Assembly (NCBI RefSeq): GCF_000715075.1
Contig: NC_134087.1
Location: 192,913,276 to 192,977,275 of the forward strand
Origin: Nicotiana tabacum
Taxonomy: Eukaryota; Streptophyta; Magnoliopsida; Solanales; Solanaceae
Reading direction: 5' to 3'
DNA: 64,000 nt
This document shows, piece by piece, positions 33,622-43,983 of the stretch. Position numbers and translations under genes: made by a program. Under the pieces are notes generated by a model. The model searched no databases and was not told the origin of the DNA. It was given only the letters and a program-made list of their open reading frames with translations. Position 1 is the first letter of the stretch. Each line of letters opens with the position of its first letter.

Positions 33622-35722
33622 CTAGCTTTAGCATATTGAAGTTATGCATGTAGCTGAGTGGGTTATTGACTGTGAGTCATCGCCTCCTGCTCACTTTACT
33701 GCAATCGGGCCTCAAGCTCGGCCACTTCAGCAGCCTTCTCGGACATGAGTCCTTCTTTATCAAGGATAAGTCTTTGAAGAGGTTTGGAAGAGAGGAAGTT
33801 GTCCTGCAAAATATATATCAAAGTTAGAAACCCAGTTATAGAAGATGAATAAAAACAAATAGTAAGAGAACAAGCACGGTACCGCTGTCGCATTGTGCAT
33901 AGCATTATTCAACATACACTCTTTGGAAAGAGAGTGTATTTTCTTCTTGTCTTTTATTGAAGCTAGTGACTTCAAATAGTTGGCAAGCTCTACCGGCCTA
34001 GACAGTAAATGACATTCCTTTGAAACTGAGAGAGTGACTCTCCTCCTCCCTAGGGGATCTAGAGAATGGGTGAGTAGTTGTGTCCCAAATTCCCGTGGTT
34101 AAGGGACTAGGAGGGGAGACATCCTCTTCTCGGGTGCCTACGGCAGATGGAGGAGATGCAGAAGTTGTTAGTGAAGAAGGAATAATTGGTGTAGAGCAAG
34201 ATGAAGCTAATAGTGTTGTAGTTTGAGAAGTAGCTACAATAGAGGCAGTGATGATTATTGGTTGCTCATCAACCAAAGGCAGAAGAGACCCGGTGTTCGA
34301 CCTCATAAGACCTGAAGTAGCAACTCGGACTAGAAAAGGAGAATCGGCATTCTCCACAAATCAATTTCTCTCCAGAGCGCTCGGACCTCACCATCGGTTG
34401 GGGTTCTAAGCTCTCCATATTAAGCATTATATTGAGCTGATGAAGATCATTATCTCTGTTCAAGGGAAGCCTCTTTATCATTAGCTTCCCCGTCATCGAT
34501 ATAGCTGTGGCCGGCTCGGGCGTGGACTTCTTTATTTTCTTATTTTTATTTCCAACTGAGGAAGAACACCGCCTTTTTGGTTGCTTGTTATCTGGTTGGG
34601 GACTCCAGGAGGAAGCACCCATACTGGAGGCAGATCCAAGGGCACCGCTCTGAGTAAGAGCCTCCTCCAACAACCTCGCAACCTCCACAGGATCAGTCAA
34701 GAGGCAGGTAATAGAACCTTGTGGGAGTCCTAAATCAAACAAAAAGGTATGGTTAGCAAAGTTTGCTTATGGATATGCAGAGGCAAAAAGTAGAGAGAAT
34801 CCGTTTATCGTGGTTCTTGGCCTTCCACCCGTACTTGGGGGCCAACTCCTTCCACCGACGGGTATCTGGTATAGTAATGTCCAGAATCCTCTGAACCCAT
34901 TGGTCCAAGCCTTCAACCCATTGTGGTGTCCGCTGAGTAGCTGAAAGAATGGAAGTAAAAGGGTTACCAATGACATGGAACAAAATTTTACGAGAAATAT
35001 ATAGATTATAAACTTACATGAATGATTCCATGATTCGGGAAAAGAGGGAGTTATGTCCAGGATGATGTCCCTGGTAGCAATGATGACAAATTGCTCCATC
35101 CACTCGTGGTTATTGTCATTATTCATACTGGTAAGCAGAGCATAGTGGCGACACTTGCTGAAATTTATTACTCCCCCATGGAAGATTTTACGGGAGTAGA
35201 GGTTCATCATATGTGCCAGGGTTAGGGTTTTTCCCGTCTGCGTGCACAGGTGGTGCAGACAAGCCACAGTTTGCCACACAGATGGTCCTACTTTGATTGA
35301 GCCAAGCAGACTTGCTACCGATGGCATAATTTCAAGATCATGGGGTCAAGTCCCCCGCTCAAAGAAATTGGTCCCAAAGAGAAGGGGTACGTAAAGAAAT
35401 AAGCAAAACTCTTTTTGGTGAAGGTGAACCGCTCCCCCAGGTCAGGAGCAATGATGTTTAGGCCATGACAGTTACATTCATCCTTCATAGTAGGAATACC
35501 GGAAGGACGAATAGAAGAGGGGTACCTGCTAACAAGCCAAGTTCGAGGATTCGTGGAAGGGAACTTCTCTTGAAAGTTGTTAACAATGCTTAAGTGTTTA
35601 GGAATGATAGTATTCACCGTAGGAGGATCAGTATCAACATCAACCTCCCTATCTTTGCTTCTCTTCGGGCCTCCACCGAAGAGAAGACCAGAGTTTTTAA
35701 AGGACTCAGTGAAAGAAGCCAT
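33622..35722 (-). pseudogene. Antisense extra gene (aORF) of outer Tat element, N-terminal exons
   Basis: It starts at the methionine of MASFTESFKNSGLLFGGGPK (35722). Exon 1 (35722-35018) includes the phrase CNCHGLNIIAPDLGERFTFT and, after a frameshift near 35340, the phrase VGPSVWQTVACLHHL. Both are typical of the plant-transposon aORF protein. Likely exon 2 is 34940 to about 34810 (TPQWVEGLDQWVQRILDI); its donor appears mutated (AT where GT is expected). Exon 3 is 34730-33883, with frameshifts near 34355 and 34000. Exon 4 starts at 33803 and runs into the Athila junction. Exon 1 to 2 joins in frame using GT/AG borders. The protein's role is unknown. The coiled-coil parts are at 6277-6149 and 1513-1085. 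Confidence 0.7.
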
Positions 35723-36068
35723 GATAATAAAGAATTTATAGGATAAGAGCAAAGGAAGTTGGAAAGAGACGAAAGCAGAAGAAGATTGAAGAGCAAAGAA
35801 GATAATGAACTTATGACGGTTTTGGAAGTGAAAGAAGTAAAATGATGAGTATAAGTAAAGATATAGATGGCAGAAATCGTGGTCATGATTACCTCGAGAA
35901 CCGGCAAAAATATTATTGAATCGTGGGGCAACATGCGTTTGACGTATTAAATGCGAGGAGACGTGCGTCTTATCAAATGTCAGAGATTGTTCAGAGGGCT
36001 TCAAAAGCATTTCCCACCAAGAAAGGAATCTTCACCAACTTCCCCGTGACACAAAGATATGTCATCGA

Positions 36069-36711
36069 AAAGCAGGGGGACTATCTGTATAGGGTAAAAT
36101 TAGTTTATATTAAATGACTAAATGATAGCATGACACATGAAACCAGAAACAGGCGAAAGACAAGTCGAGTAAGAATTAACACCAGGACAACAGCTGCAAA
36201 TGGTATCGGATGGACCGCGAAGGGAGCAGGTCGAAAGTTTGTCACCAGACGACATTTAATAGAGAATATTCCTTAATATTAAATGGGTAGCAATATTCCT
36301 TAATATTAAATGGGTAGCCGTTGGAGAGAATTATGGCACTCATGGCCTGTCGTTAGACATTCATCAATGGCCCCATTTATTGTAATTTAAGAGGGACTTG
36401 ATCCTAGGATCTTATTTCCTATGTATAACTACAAATATTGACTTCAATAACCATTGTAGGGACACGAAATCTCTCGCAAAACTTATGCTATACTTTATTC
36501 TCAAGCTAAATAGTATAACTTTACTTTCTGTCTGATATTGCCCTTACTGTTGTCCTCGAAAGCATTGCTCCCGAAGCGAGGCTTGTCATTTCCTTTGATT
36601 TTAAGGCTAAGTCTTATTTTTAATTTAATTTATTTATCATTTTGGATCAAATCAATTTACTTTTCTGTAAACCACGCAACAAATTCAATTATACCATTTT
36701 ACGGGTAAACA
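36069..36711 (+). repeat. Polypurine tract and 3' LTR of the outer Tat element
   Basis: The purine tract GAAAAGCAGGGGGAC (36069-36083) is followed by the LTR, which probably begins TGTATAGGGTAAAATT at about 36088. It ends ACGGGTAAACA at 36711. The LTR is about 620 bp and holds an internal direct duplication (ATATTCCTTAATATTAAATG, twice at 36265-36320). GAAGA follows as the possible target duplication. The partner LTR is outside the window, so the start is uncertain by a few bases. Confidence 0.65.
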
Positions 36712-37160
36712 GAAGAACAAATTGATTATATTGCCAATAAAACAATTCCAATTTACTTAGCTTGATATTGAAGAATTTCAAAGATGGGTGACTACAATCC
36801 GAACAACCCATAACTCTTGTACATATTTTGGACCTTAAATTCTTTAAGATGACCTCAAAAATTCTTGGAATGTTATGCACACAAATTGCAGAAAAATGAG
36901 CTATACTTTTCCAGATAATAATCAAATATATGGTCTGTCCTATGGGCATATGGGCATTACGCGAGCAAACTTTGGCGTATGGTACAAATAATAAAACAAT
37001 AAAAAGCATACACCAACGTCAAATTAACATAAAGTTTCAATATAAAGTACCAAAATACAATGACAGAGAACATGAAACATGCATATCATTCCGTCACTAA
37101 CTAGCCGGTGACATACACAGATTATCCGTATAAGAATGTTGGCCAGCAGATTAATTATTT
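36712..37160. other. Intergenic, no feature seen
   Basis: AT-rich sequence with only short unsupported open frames. No repeat termini or protein similarity is recognisable. Confidence 0.5.
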
Positions 37161-37178
37161 TTGGCCGATCAGACAAAT

Positions 37179-37495
37179 ACCCAGGGTCTATCAGAAACAG
37201 TCTTTCTGTCGGTGGCGAAGTCAGAAATTTTTTTAAAGGTGTTCAAACTTGAAAGAAGTAAAAAAAAAAAAAAACTCCGAGAAAGGGTGTTCAATATATG
37301 TTATATACCTTTAAGATCTAATATTTTATCTGTATATGTAGTGTAATTTTTTGACGAAGGATGGTCAATTGACCACCCTTATCATAATGTAGCTTTGCCC
37401 ATGCTTTCTGCCCTTTCAGCGTAGGAGTAAGGCTGCATACATTCTATCCTTCCCAGACCCCACTTGTAAATTACACTGGGTTCTTGTTGTTGTTG
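37179..37495 (+). mobile_element. TS-type SINE interrupted by a MITE
   Basis: The 3' body (GTAAGGCTGCATAC ... CAGACCCCACTTGT ... TTGTTGTTG) is that of the tobacco/Solanaceae TS SINE. The target duplication TTGGCCGATCAG[A/C]CAAAT occurs at 37161-37178 and about 37493-37510. The 5' part is ACCCAGGGTCTATCAGAAAC at 37179. The body is split by the MITE at 37209-37403; joining 37208 to 37411 gives a continuous SINE. Confidence 0.75.
37209..37403. mobile_element. MITE nested in the TS SINE
   Basis: A 195-bp insertion is flanked by CTTTCTG (37202-37208 and 37404-37410). Its ends, GTGGCGAAGTCA on the left and TAGCTTTGCCCATG on the right, are roughly inverted complements. The family with GGTGGCGGAGCCA ends is common in Solanaceae. 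The 7-8-bp duplication would suit a hAT-type MITE. Confidence 0.6.
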
Positions 37496-37510
37496 GCCGA
37501 TCAGCCAAAT

Positions 37511-37968
37511 GTATAACTTGAAAACTTCACTGTATAGTTGTTCCCGAAAATAATAGCCGGATGGGTACTATATAATATACATATTCATACATAATACTAT
37601 GTTTATTACTATATAATATACATATTTTGCATATTATTATATAATCAGTGTATATTTTTTATATATTTAACTAACGGATATAATTATTTTTGGACTACAG
37701 CCAAACGTGTGACTTGCCCAAATAATTATCCTCCTATTCATTAGCACGCCCATTAAGTCAAGCAAAGTTAAGCCAAGTCAAACTTCTAGTTTTTAAGTCC
37801 CATTGTTAGTTCAATAGATATTTTGTATAGTTTTCTCTTCTTATTTTTTTATTGAGACCCGATTAACCTATTTTTTTGTTGTATAAGACTCATTAAAGGT
37901 TAAACACTAGCACCCCATTAGGATTATTTTTCATTCGAATGGCTCGAATTCGAAACTTCTAGCTAAAG
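37511..37968. other. AT-rich intergenic stretch
   Basis: Contains repeated TATATAATATACATATT phrases (37570-37640) and no recognisable gene. Confidence 0.5.
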
Positions 37969-38250
37969 GTGAATAAGTTTATGAAACAACATATTTTTAC
38001 TAAATACATAAGTTTTCATCACCACATAATATATATTAGTTTAGACAACATTAGTAATAACATAGAATATAGAGAAATATTAGAATTACAACTGAGCCTG
38101 CTTGAAAACCCAGAACTAAGTATTTTAAATAGCGAAAATTTTAAGAATTTCCTTCTCTTTGAAATAGAAAGAATTAATATTGAAATAGAACAAGAAAAAG
38201 ATTATATCAAAACAATCAGAAATAAGATAAAATATATTCCATTAGGATAA
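37969..38250 (+). pseudogene. Short ORF upstream of capsid-like fragment, possible pararetroviral remnant
   Basis: A 93-residue frame is rich in I, E, K and N, with a likely coiled coil over its second half. I do not recognise it on its own. Its codon and base composition (very AT-rich) matches the capsid-like frame starting at 38392 on the same strand, from which it is separated by 140 bp with stops. The two may be pieces of one degraded reading frame. Confidence 0.35.
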
Positions 38251-38391
38251 AATATATGTTAAGACAACATACTTTAGCTAAACGAATAGCTTTTAATTAT
38301 TAGATTTTAGGTAAAAAAAAATACAGAGAAAAGAAGAATTAAAGAAAATATTACATAAAATCAAGACTTTACTATATAACTTGGTTCTCTA

Positions 38392-38877
38392 TTGATTATT
38401 AGATCTGATGTTTCTATTTGTTTAGCTAATTCTAGAGTTGTAAAAAGTGAAGACGAAGGTTCATCAAGACGAAGACTAAAATATAAGTCAGAGTTGCCAC
38501 AAGACTTTCAAACCTTAATAGCAATGGGACCAAATCCTTATAATTTTACAAATAAAATACATAGCTTAATCACAGGCGAAGATCCAAATAGTGGATTAGT
38601 AGTATTACAGAAAAACGCTTTAATAAAATTAGAACAATTAAGTATAAGCAGTTGGTTTCATATAAAAATGTTTTTAAATGATTATTTTTATTATTGTATT
38701 ATTAGTGGAAACGCTTTTAATCAAGATCTAGGTAAAAAATTATTTAATAAACTACCAGGAATTTTAGGAAGAGAAATAAAAGAACAATGGTATAAAAGAG
38801 AGGGAGTAATACAAAATCCAAATGTAAATCGTATATTTTGTTTTTTAGAAGAATATTATTTAGATGCATATGCATAA
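38392..38877 (+). pseudogene. Capsid-like fragment, possibly endogenous pararetrovirus (Caulimoviridae)
   Basis: The 161-residue frame starts downstream of a stop in a longer open context. It has a helical, aromatic-rich segment around residues 60-150, including KKLFNKLPGILGREIKEQW. The arrangement of a hydrophobic helix, a short K-L-P motif and a following charged helix resembles coat-protein domains of plant pararetroviruses, which are common as endogenous copies in Nicotiana and Solanum. The zinc knuckle, movement protein, protease, reverse transcriptase and RNase H expected nearby are not seen, so only a scrap is present. A retrotransposon gag is the main alternative. Confidence 0.4.
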
Positions 38878-39961
38878 TTTAATTTTGTAAACTCACATCG
38901 ATAACATCCTCTATTAAAAGGTGTATTAGCCACTGTATCTGGACTGCGTCTTTTCTTTCTGTAATAAGGTTGGAAAATGGTTGTTTTTATTTTATTTTAA
39001 TAGAAGATAAAAGGAAATAAGAAGAAATAATAAGTGAGCAATTATTGGCTAAAAATATAATAGAAACGTTTCCCTACCTAGTACTTACAAAGTAATTCAA
39101 AAAGAAGAACGAAAAGGTCTACTTTATGACATCATAAATATACTCCAAATTTAGTAAAGACAATATCACCTGCATTTATGCGAGATTCCGGATAAAGAAT
39201 GATGTGATCCAAGTCTTATTAATTATTAGGTCTTATCATGAAGAATCAAAATACAAAATTAATATTATTATTTAGTGACTAAGACTCGATGAGAGCCAGA
39301 AATATAATTTAGATGATGTAAAAAGTTTTTTTTCTACTGCTCCTTTATTCCATTTCATATAATACTTTCTTCTTTTAGTATAAATAAAAAAGATTGATAT
39401 ATTTTTATATTTAATAATTTTTTAATTATAATATTCTTATTTTACCTTTAATGGCGATCTCTTATAAGAATGACATGACATGATTAAGTAAAGAAAAACC
39501 CAAAAATCCAACTCGTAGCGTGCTACACACTCTAACTTTACGTGCAACGTATTACTCTATCCTTGTTTGTGGTGAAATTAGTAGCCCTCTTTGTCCATGT
39601 GAGACCCGCGTCCAGCCCAAATTATTTGGCGTATATATTGAGTATATTATACAGAAAAATTGAATTTTAGAAAAGTAAAATCAAAAAATACAACATTAAA
39701 CCTATACAAAAACCGACCCTAACACCAATTTCCTTCCCCTAATCTGACTTGTTTTAACCACAAAGCTTTGTTTAAGGCATAATAAAACTTCGAAGAATTA
39801 GCTGATTCTCATGTAAATGTAATAGAATCCAAAACATCTGAATTCTTTGATTAATTTTGTGTGTTCTTTCGTTTATCTTATGTATTCACATCAGGCAGCG
39901 AAGTCCATTTCTTATTCCAGAATTCTTCATATCGAGCTGAAGTATCGAACTCGATCCTATG
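38878..39961. other. Intergenic, no gene seen
   Basis: AT-rich. The frame after the capsid-like stop contains several stops, and no viral or host domain is recognisable. Confidence 0.5.
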
Positions 39962-39976
39962 ATCCGATGCATACTC

Positions 39977-40168
39977 GAGAAAAAGAGTAGTCCAGTGTAC
40001 AGAGTACCCCGCATTCATGCAAGGTCAGGGGAAGGGTCGCACACCTAAGGGAGGTGATGTAGGCAGTCTATCTTAATGCAAGCATTAGTGGCTGATTTCA
40101 CAACTCGAACATGTAACCTATAGATCACACAGAGACAACCCTACCGTTGCTCCCAGGCTCCCCTTCAA
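39977..40168 (-). mobile_element. Au-type SINE
   Basis: On the minus strand it reads a tRNA-derived head (GAGCAACGGTAGGGTTGTCT, then GTTCGAGTTGTG with a B-box-like core) and the Au-type body (CACTAATGCTTGCATTAAGA). It is flanked by 15-bp duplications ATCCGATGCATACTC (39962-39976) and ATCCGATGCATATTC (40169-40183), one mismatch. It is about 190 bp, the usual size. Confidence 0.8.
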
Positions 40169-40494
40169 ATCCGATGCATATTCTTGACAAACTATTTTTG
40201 GTTGGGAGAATCAATGTAACTCAAAAAAATTCCATGATTCATAGGAATCGTACACAACAGATAATTAAGCCAACACAATCGAGTGGCCAATTATCATTAG
40301 ACCTACATATTAACCTAAAGTTTTTTTAAAAAAAAGTAACAACAAAATCCAAGAATCTTTGCTATTTACTTAGCGGTCTTTTTTTATGAATATAAATGTC
40401 TTAATTTACTAGTTCTAATTAACCAAAAAAAAAACAAGCACGTCACTACAATAACATGCTCCAATTTTGCCATATTCATGAATTTGAATTTTCA

Positions 40495-43217
40495 TCAGCC
40501 TGATTTTGAGCAATGTGATTGTATTTGGTCACATTCGAAAGATTGGCCATTAGAAGTATTCTGCTCATCATTTTCATCATTACACCAATCAGGAACTGGT
40601 ACTCCTACTGGAAAATTATCAAGAAATCTCATAATATCCTCATCCACTTGATTAGCCAGCTCTAATGAACCTTCCTTTGTTGTTATCCCTATATAAATGA
40701 AACAATAATTAAAGTTATTCAACTTCTAAATGAATGAAATATAAGAAAGAAAGTAATATCACTACAACCTTGAAGTGTGTGTATATACACACAGTGTAAC
40801 TTTAGTTTTACACGATCAGTTTAACTTAACATGTTATATATAGTAGGTTACTTACCATTTACTAAAGCCTACAAGTTACCAATATTGAATGCTTATAAAC
40901 TTTGATTGAGAATTAATTCAAATAGCCGCTCATTCAAAACTAAAAATAGCTGGCAAATGTATAATATAATTCACTTATCATAAATCATGTATATTCCATG
41001 TATAATCTATGTATATTGGCTAAAAAAAGTTAACATTGAATTTGGCCGGCTATTTGTGAAAAAATATGTGGAAAAATTGTACATTGTCAGTGCACAAAAG
41101 TTAACCTACACAATCAAGAAACATACAACAATAGGTAACTTTTTATAATAACCCTAATTTGATAACCTGAAAAATGTTACAAAGACCTGATACAATATAT
41201 TAAAATATATTGTAGTATGAATATTTTTTATGTCAGTGTATATAAGTTAAGTCCAATTAATGAACAATATTGGAGAAATTACCTGAGGATGAATTGAGAG
41301 AGCTGGAGTCTTCAGAATGCTTATTTGGGGTGGCATTATCACCACCTTCTTGAGCAAAACTAAATGTTGATTCTTCAGTTAAAATAATATCTTCTGCCTC
41401 TTCACTTAATCCATATTCTTCCCACACCAATTTCCCTTTAATAGCCTCGTTTTCAATTGGACAATTCTCTTCTATTTTCTCAACTCTAGTTAAAGCCTGA
41501 GACTCCTCTAACAAATCTTCCAATAATCCACTGTTTCCTCGCGATAATCCAGGATTAATATCATAATTATCAGCACCATCACTTGATGTTGTATTCATAA
41601 AATCACTCCCTGTATTCCTAGAACATGTTTTAGTCTCAGGCATGGACGATTGGACTGAAGGGTTGTTTTGCACGCCCATTCCTGTTAGTGAAAATATAAG
41701 TACAGTTGAAAAAAAAGTATATAAAGAAAATAATAAATTATAACAAAAAATTTCAAGTTGAGGCGCGAATTAATACCTAAGATTAAACCATTTGGGTTCG
41801 AGGGAATCCCCGTAAAAGGTCTTGTAGTGGAGCCAAAATTTGGATAATTATGTTGAAGTGGTGGCACTGGCATTGAATTAGAGTAGCTCTGATTAAAATT
41901 ATTAGGCACGGGTGCTACCATTGAAGAATGTTGTGAATTTCTTATCGATGATGCTAATGTTAAAGAAAGGCGAACTCGAGGGTCGCGAAAAAACTTGAGT
42001 TGGTTGTTGTTATTGTTATTTGTAAGATAAGGAGAAGGGTTATTATTGGATTGGTATTGATTTGAAATATTACTAGGTTTCATGGTTGAAGGATTGAAAA
42101 TATCTAAAAGGGAAAGAGGGGGGTTATTAATGTAATTGGAATTTTGAGGATTATTATCAAATGGTGAAGGGATAGAAATATTTTGTTGGTTTAATTGTGG
42201 TTGTATGTCTTGAGGGTATATAGGCAAACCAGCTCTCTGCCTTCTTTTTAGCCTTGTATTCCAGTAATTTTTGATTTCATTGTCTGTTCTACCTGGCATC
42301 TGTTCATGGAATAAATACAAAATAGAATGAGACAATTTGATATTAAATGTAGAAGACAAACAATTCTTGATCTCAATGGCTACAACAGGAGTGATTTCAG
42401 ATATAATACACAGGAAATTGATAGGAAGAGAACTAACTAGAACCATGTATATGTTGTTGCAAATCCAACTTTTAGAGTGGGCAGATTATTATTCTTTATA
42501 TGTATGCCAAATTTTTTTTTCTCACATACATACAAATATAGTCTGAGATAGATGTAGTGAATTCTGTCAAACTTAAGCATCTAGTCTAGATTCGTCACTA
42601 TTTAATTTATATTTATACATCCAAAATTTAGAATCACTGAATTTCGCTCTTTACATATGTGCCAATTTTTTCATACAATTAGTCTGAGTTAGATGCAACG
42701 ATGGAACCACTTTTGTGACACCCTTCGTCGAAAAATGACATTCTATATTGAGAATTCCCTAACTTTTTCGTGTGTTTACTTCTTTAAATTTTGACACCCC
42801 TTAATGAAAATTCTAACTCCCGACTGATCAGACGCATGCAGATTGTGTCAAAAAAAGGAGATGAAGAACTTAAAACAGTACTACTATTTTTATCAAAGAA
42901 TTAATAACCTGAGCAGCCATACGAGCCCATTTATTTCCAAGCTTAGCATGAAGTTCCACAATAAACCTTTCTTCCTCTAAAGAAAATGCACCTTTTTTAA
43001 GATTAGGCCTCAAATGATTAGCCCATCTTAACCTACAACTTTTCCCACATCTCATTAATCCTGAATTCCTTTGTACTGCATTCCAATTTCCTTCTCCATT
43101 TTTCTTCACATATTCCATTAAAATTGCATCTTCTGCTGCTGTCCATGGACCTTTTTTTAATACTTGCCTTGTCCCTCCATTATTTCTTGCTTTCAATCCT
43201 CCTCCATCTGGTGCCAT
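40495..43217 (-). CDS. GAMYB-like R2R3-MYB transcription factor (four exons)
   Basis: Predicted exons are 43217-42909, 42299-41777, 41681-41283 and 40688-40495. All introns have GT/AG borders and phases agree, giving 474 residues. Residues about 17-125 are the R2 and R3 repeats. Tryptophans are visible in [20 protein letters not shown], in NWNAVQ and in RWANHLRPN, with the R3 phrase LPGR-type (here [20 protein letters not shown]). The motif [11 protein letters not shown] directly after R3 is a hallmark of GAMYB-like subgroup 18 (MYB33/65, MYB97/101/120), which act in gibberellin response, anther and pollen tube. An asparagine-rich stretch and a C-terminal [11 protein letters not shown] follow. 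The N-terminal extension before the repeats fits MYB101/97/120 better than MYB33. It acts in the nucleus. Exon 3 holds a degenerate miR159-type site. Confidence 0.9.
41649..41669 (-). promoter_or_regulatory. Degenerate miR159-type target site in the MYB mRNA
   Basis: The mRNA reads AAAACAACCCTTCAGTCCAA followed by T, at the place where GAMYB-like genes encode the site (the residues N-N-P-S-V-Q here replace the usual E-L-P-S-I-Q). The half that pairs with miR159 positions 2-14 is kept with one G:U pair. The half pairing with the miRNA 3' end is mostly mismatched. Confidence 0.6.
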
Positions 43218-43600
43218 TAATCCTTTTTATTTCCTGTCCAAAAGGAGAAAAAATAATAAACAACAAATGGAAATATTGAAAATTATTAGTGTTTCTAAGT
43301 TTGTGTCATGATATTACTAGCTAGTTCTTTGTATAAACATTGAAAAGTGATAGAAATTTACAATTCTTTATCTGGGGTTTTCTTCTTTATCTTCAAGAAT
43401 GAATTTGGATGGAAAAATAAGCCAAAAAGGCTTTGTTTTTCTCTCTTTTTTATTTTTTTCTTTTAGTATATTTTTGTTGTTTATCTTGTATAGACAAAGA
43501 TGGTGAGGGAGAATATGAGAGGGGGGGAGCAAATGAGAGAAGTTGAGAAAGAAGTGTGGGAAGAGAAGAAGTGAGAGAGTCGACGAAGAAGTTGGCAAGA

Positions 43601-43607
43601 ATTTATA
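43601..43607 (-). promoter_or_regulatory. Probable TATA box of the MYB gene
   Basis: TATAAAT on the minus strand within CCCCTATAAATTC lies about 390 bp upstream of the start codon. It is followed by a long pyrimidine-rich leader (43590-43500) typical of plant 5' untranslated regions. Transcription would start at about 43570. Confidence 0.5.
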
Positions 43608-43758
43608 GGGGTGACCTTATATTTCGTTCCCGAGTTGTAAGTTCTATGCTTCAATTATTTTCTGAGGTTTCTTTGTCCACACTTTTATCTCTTTCTAATT
43701 CATGCTTTTCATCACTTCCCTTAATATGGCATTAGCATGTCCCAATATTCAGATACTC

Positions 43759-43883
<125 letters not shown>

Positions 43884-43983
43884 GGCATAAGTACCGATAT
43901 TCTGTTTAACAAGGCTTGGGTACATATGAAAGAAAATTACCTGACATTCATTAGTGGGACCTGAACCAATTTTTATATATTGT

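Larger units (their letters stand above)
1..36711 (+). mobile_element. Outermost Tat-type Ty3/gypsy retrotransposon with antisense gene, 3' part, heavily nested
   Basis: This element was the landing site for everything up to 36711. Seen in the sequence: the C-terminal end of a plus-strand integrase at 1-145, an antisense extra gene in three blocks (35722-33622, 6277-6149, 1513-1085), a purine-rich tract at 36069-36083 and a 3' LTR ending in AAACA at 36711. Tat-lineage elements are known to carry an additional antisense ORF between pol and the 3' LTR, and this layout matches. The 5' LTR, gag and most of pol lie left of the window, so its own target duplication cannot be tested. Insertions at 1519-6143 and 6283-33616 split the antisense gene; removing them brings the three blocks back into register. 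Confidence 0.8.

Noticed and set aside
34998..36010. Extension of the antisense gene upstream of 35722 (frame from 36010)
   Set aside because: The frame is open but reads LTR and untranslated sequence of the outer element; the protein family starts at MASFTES.
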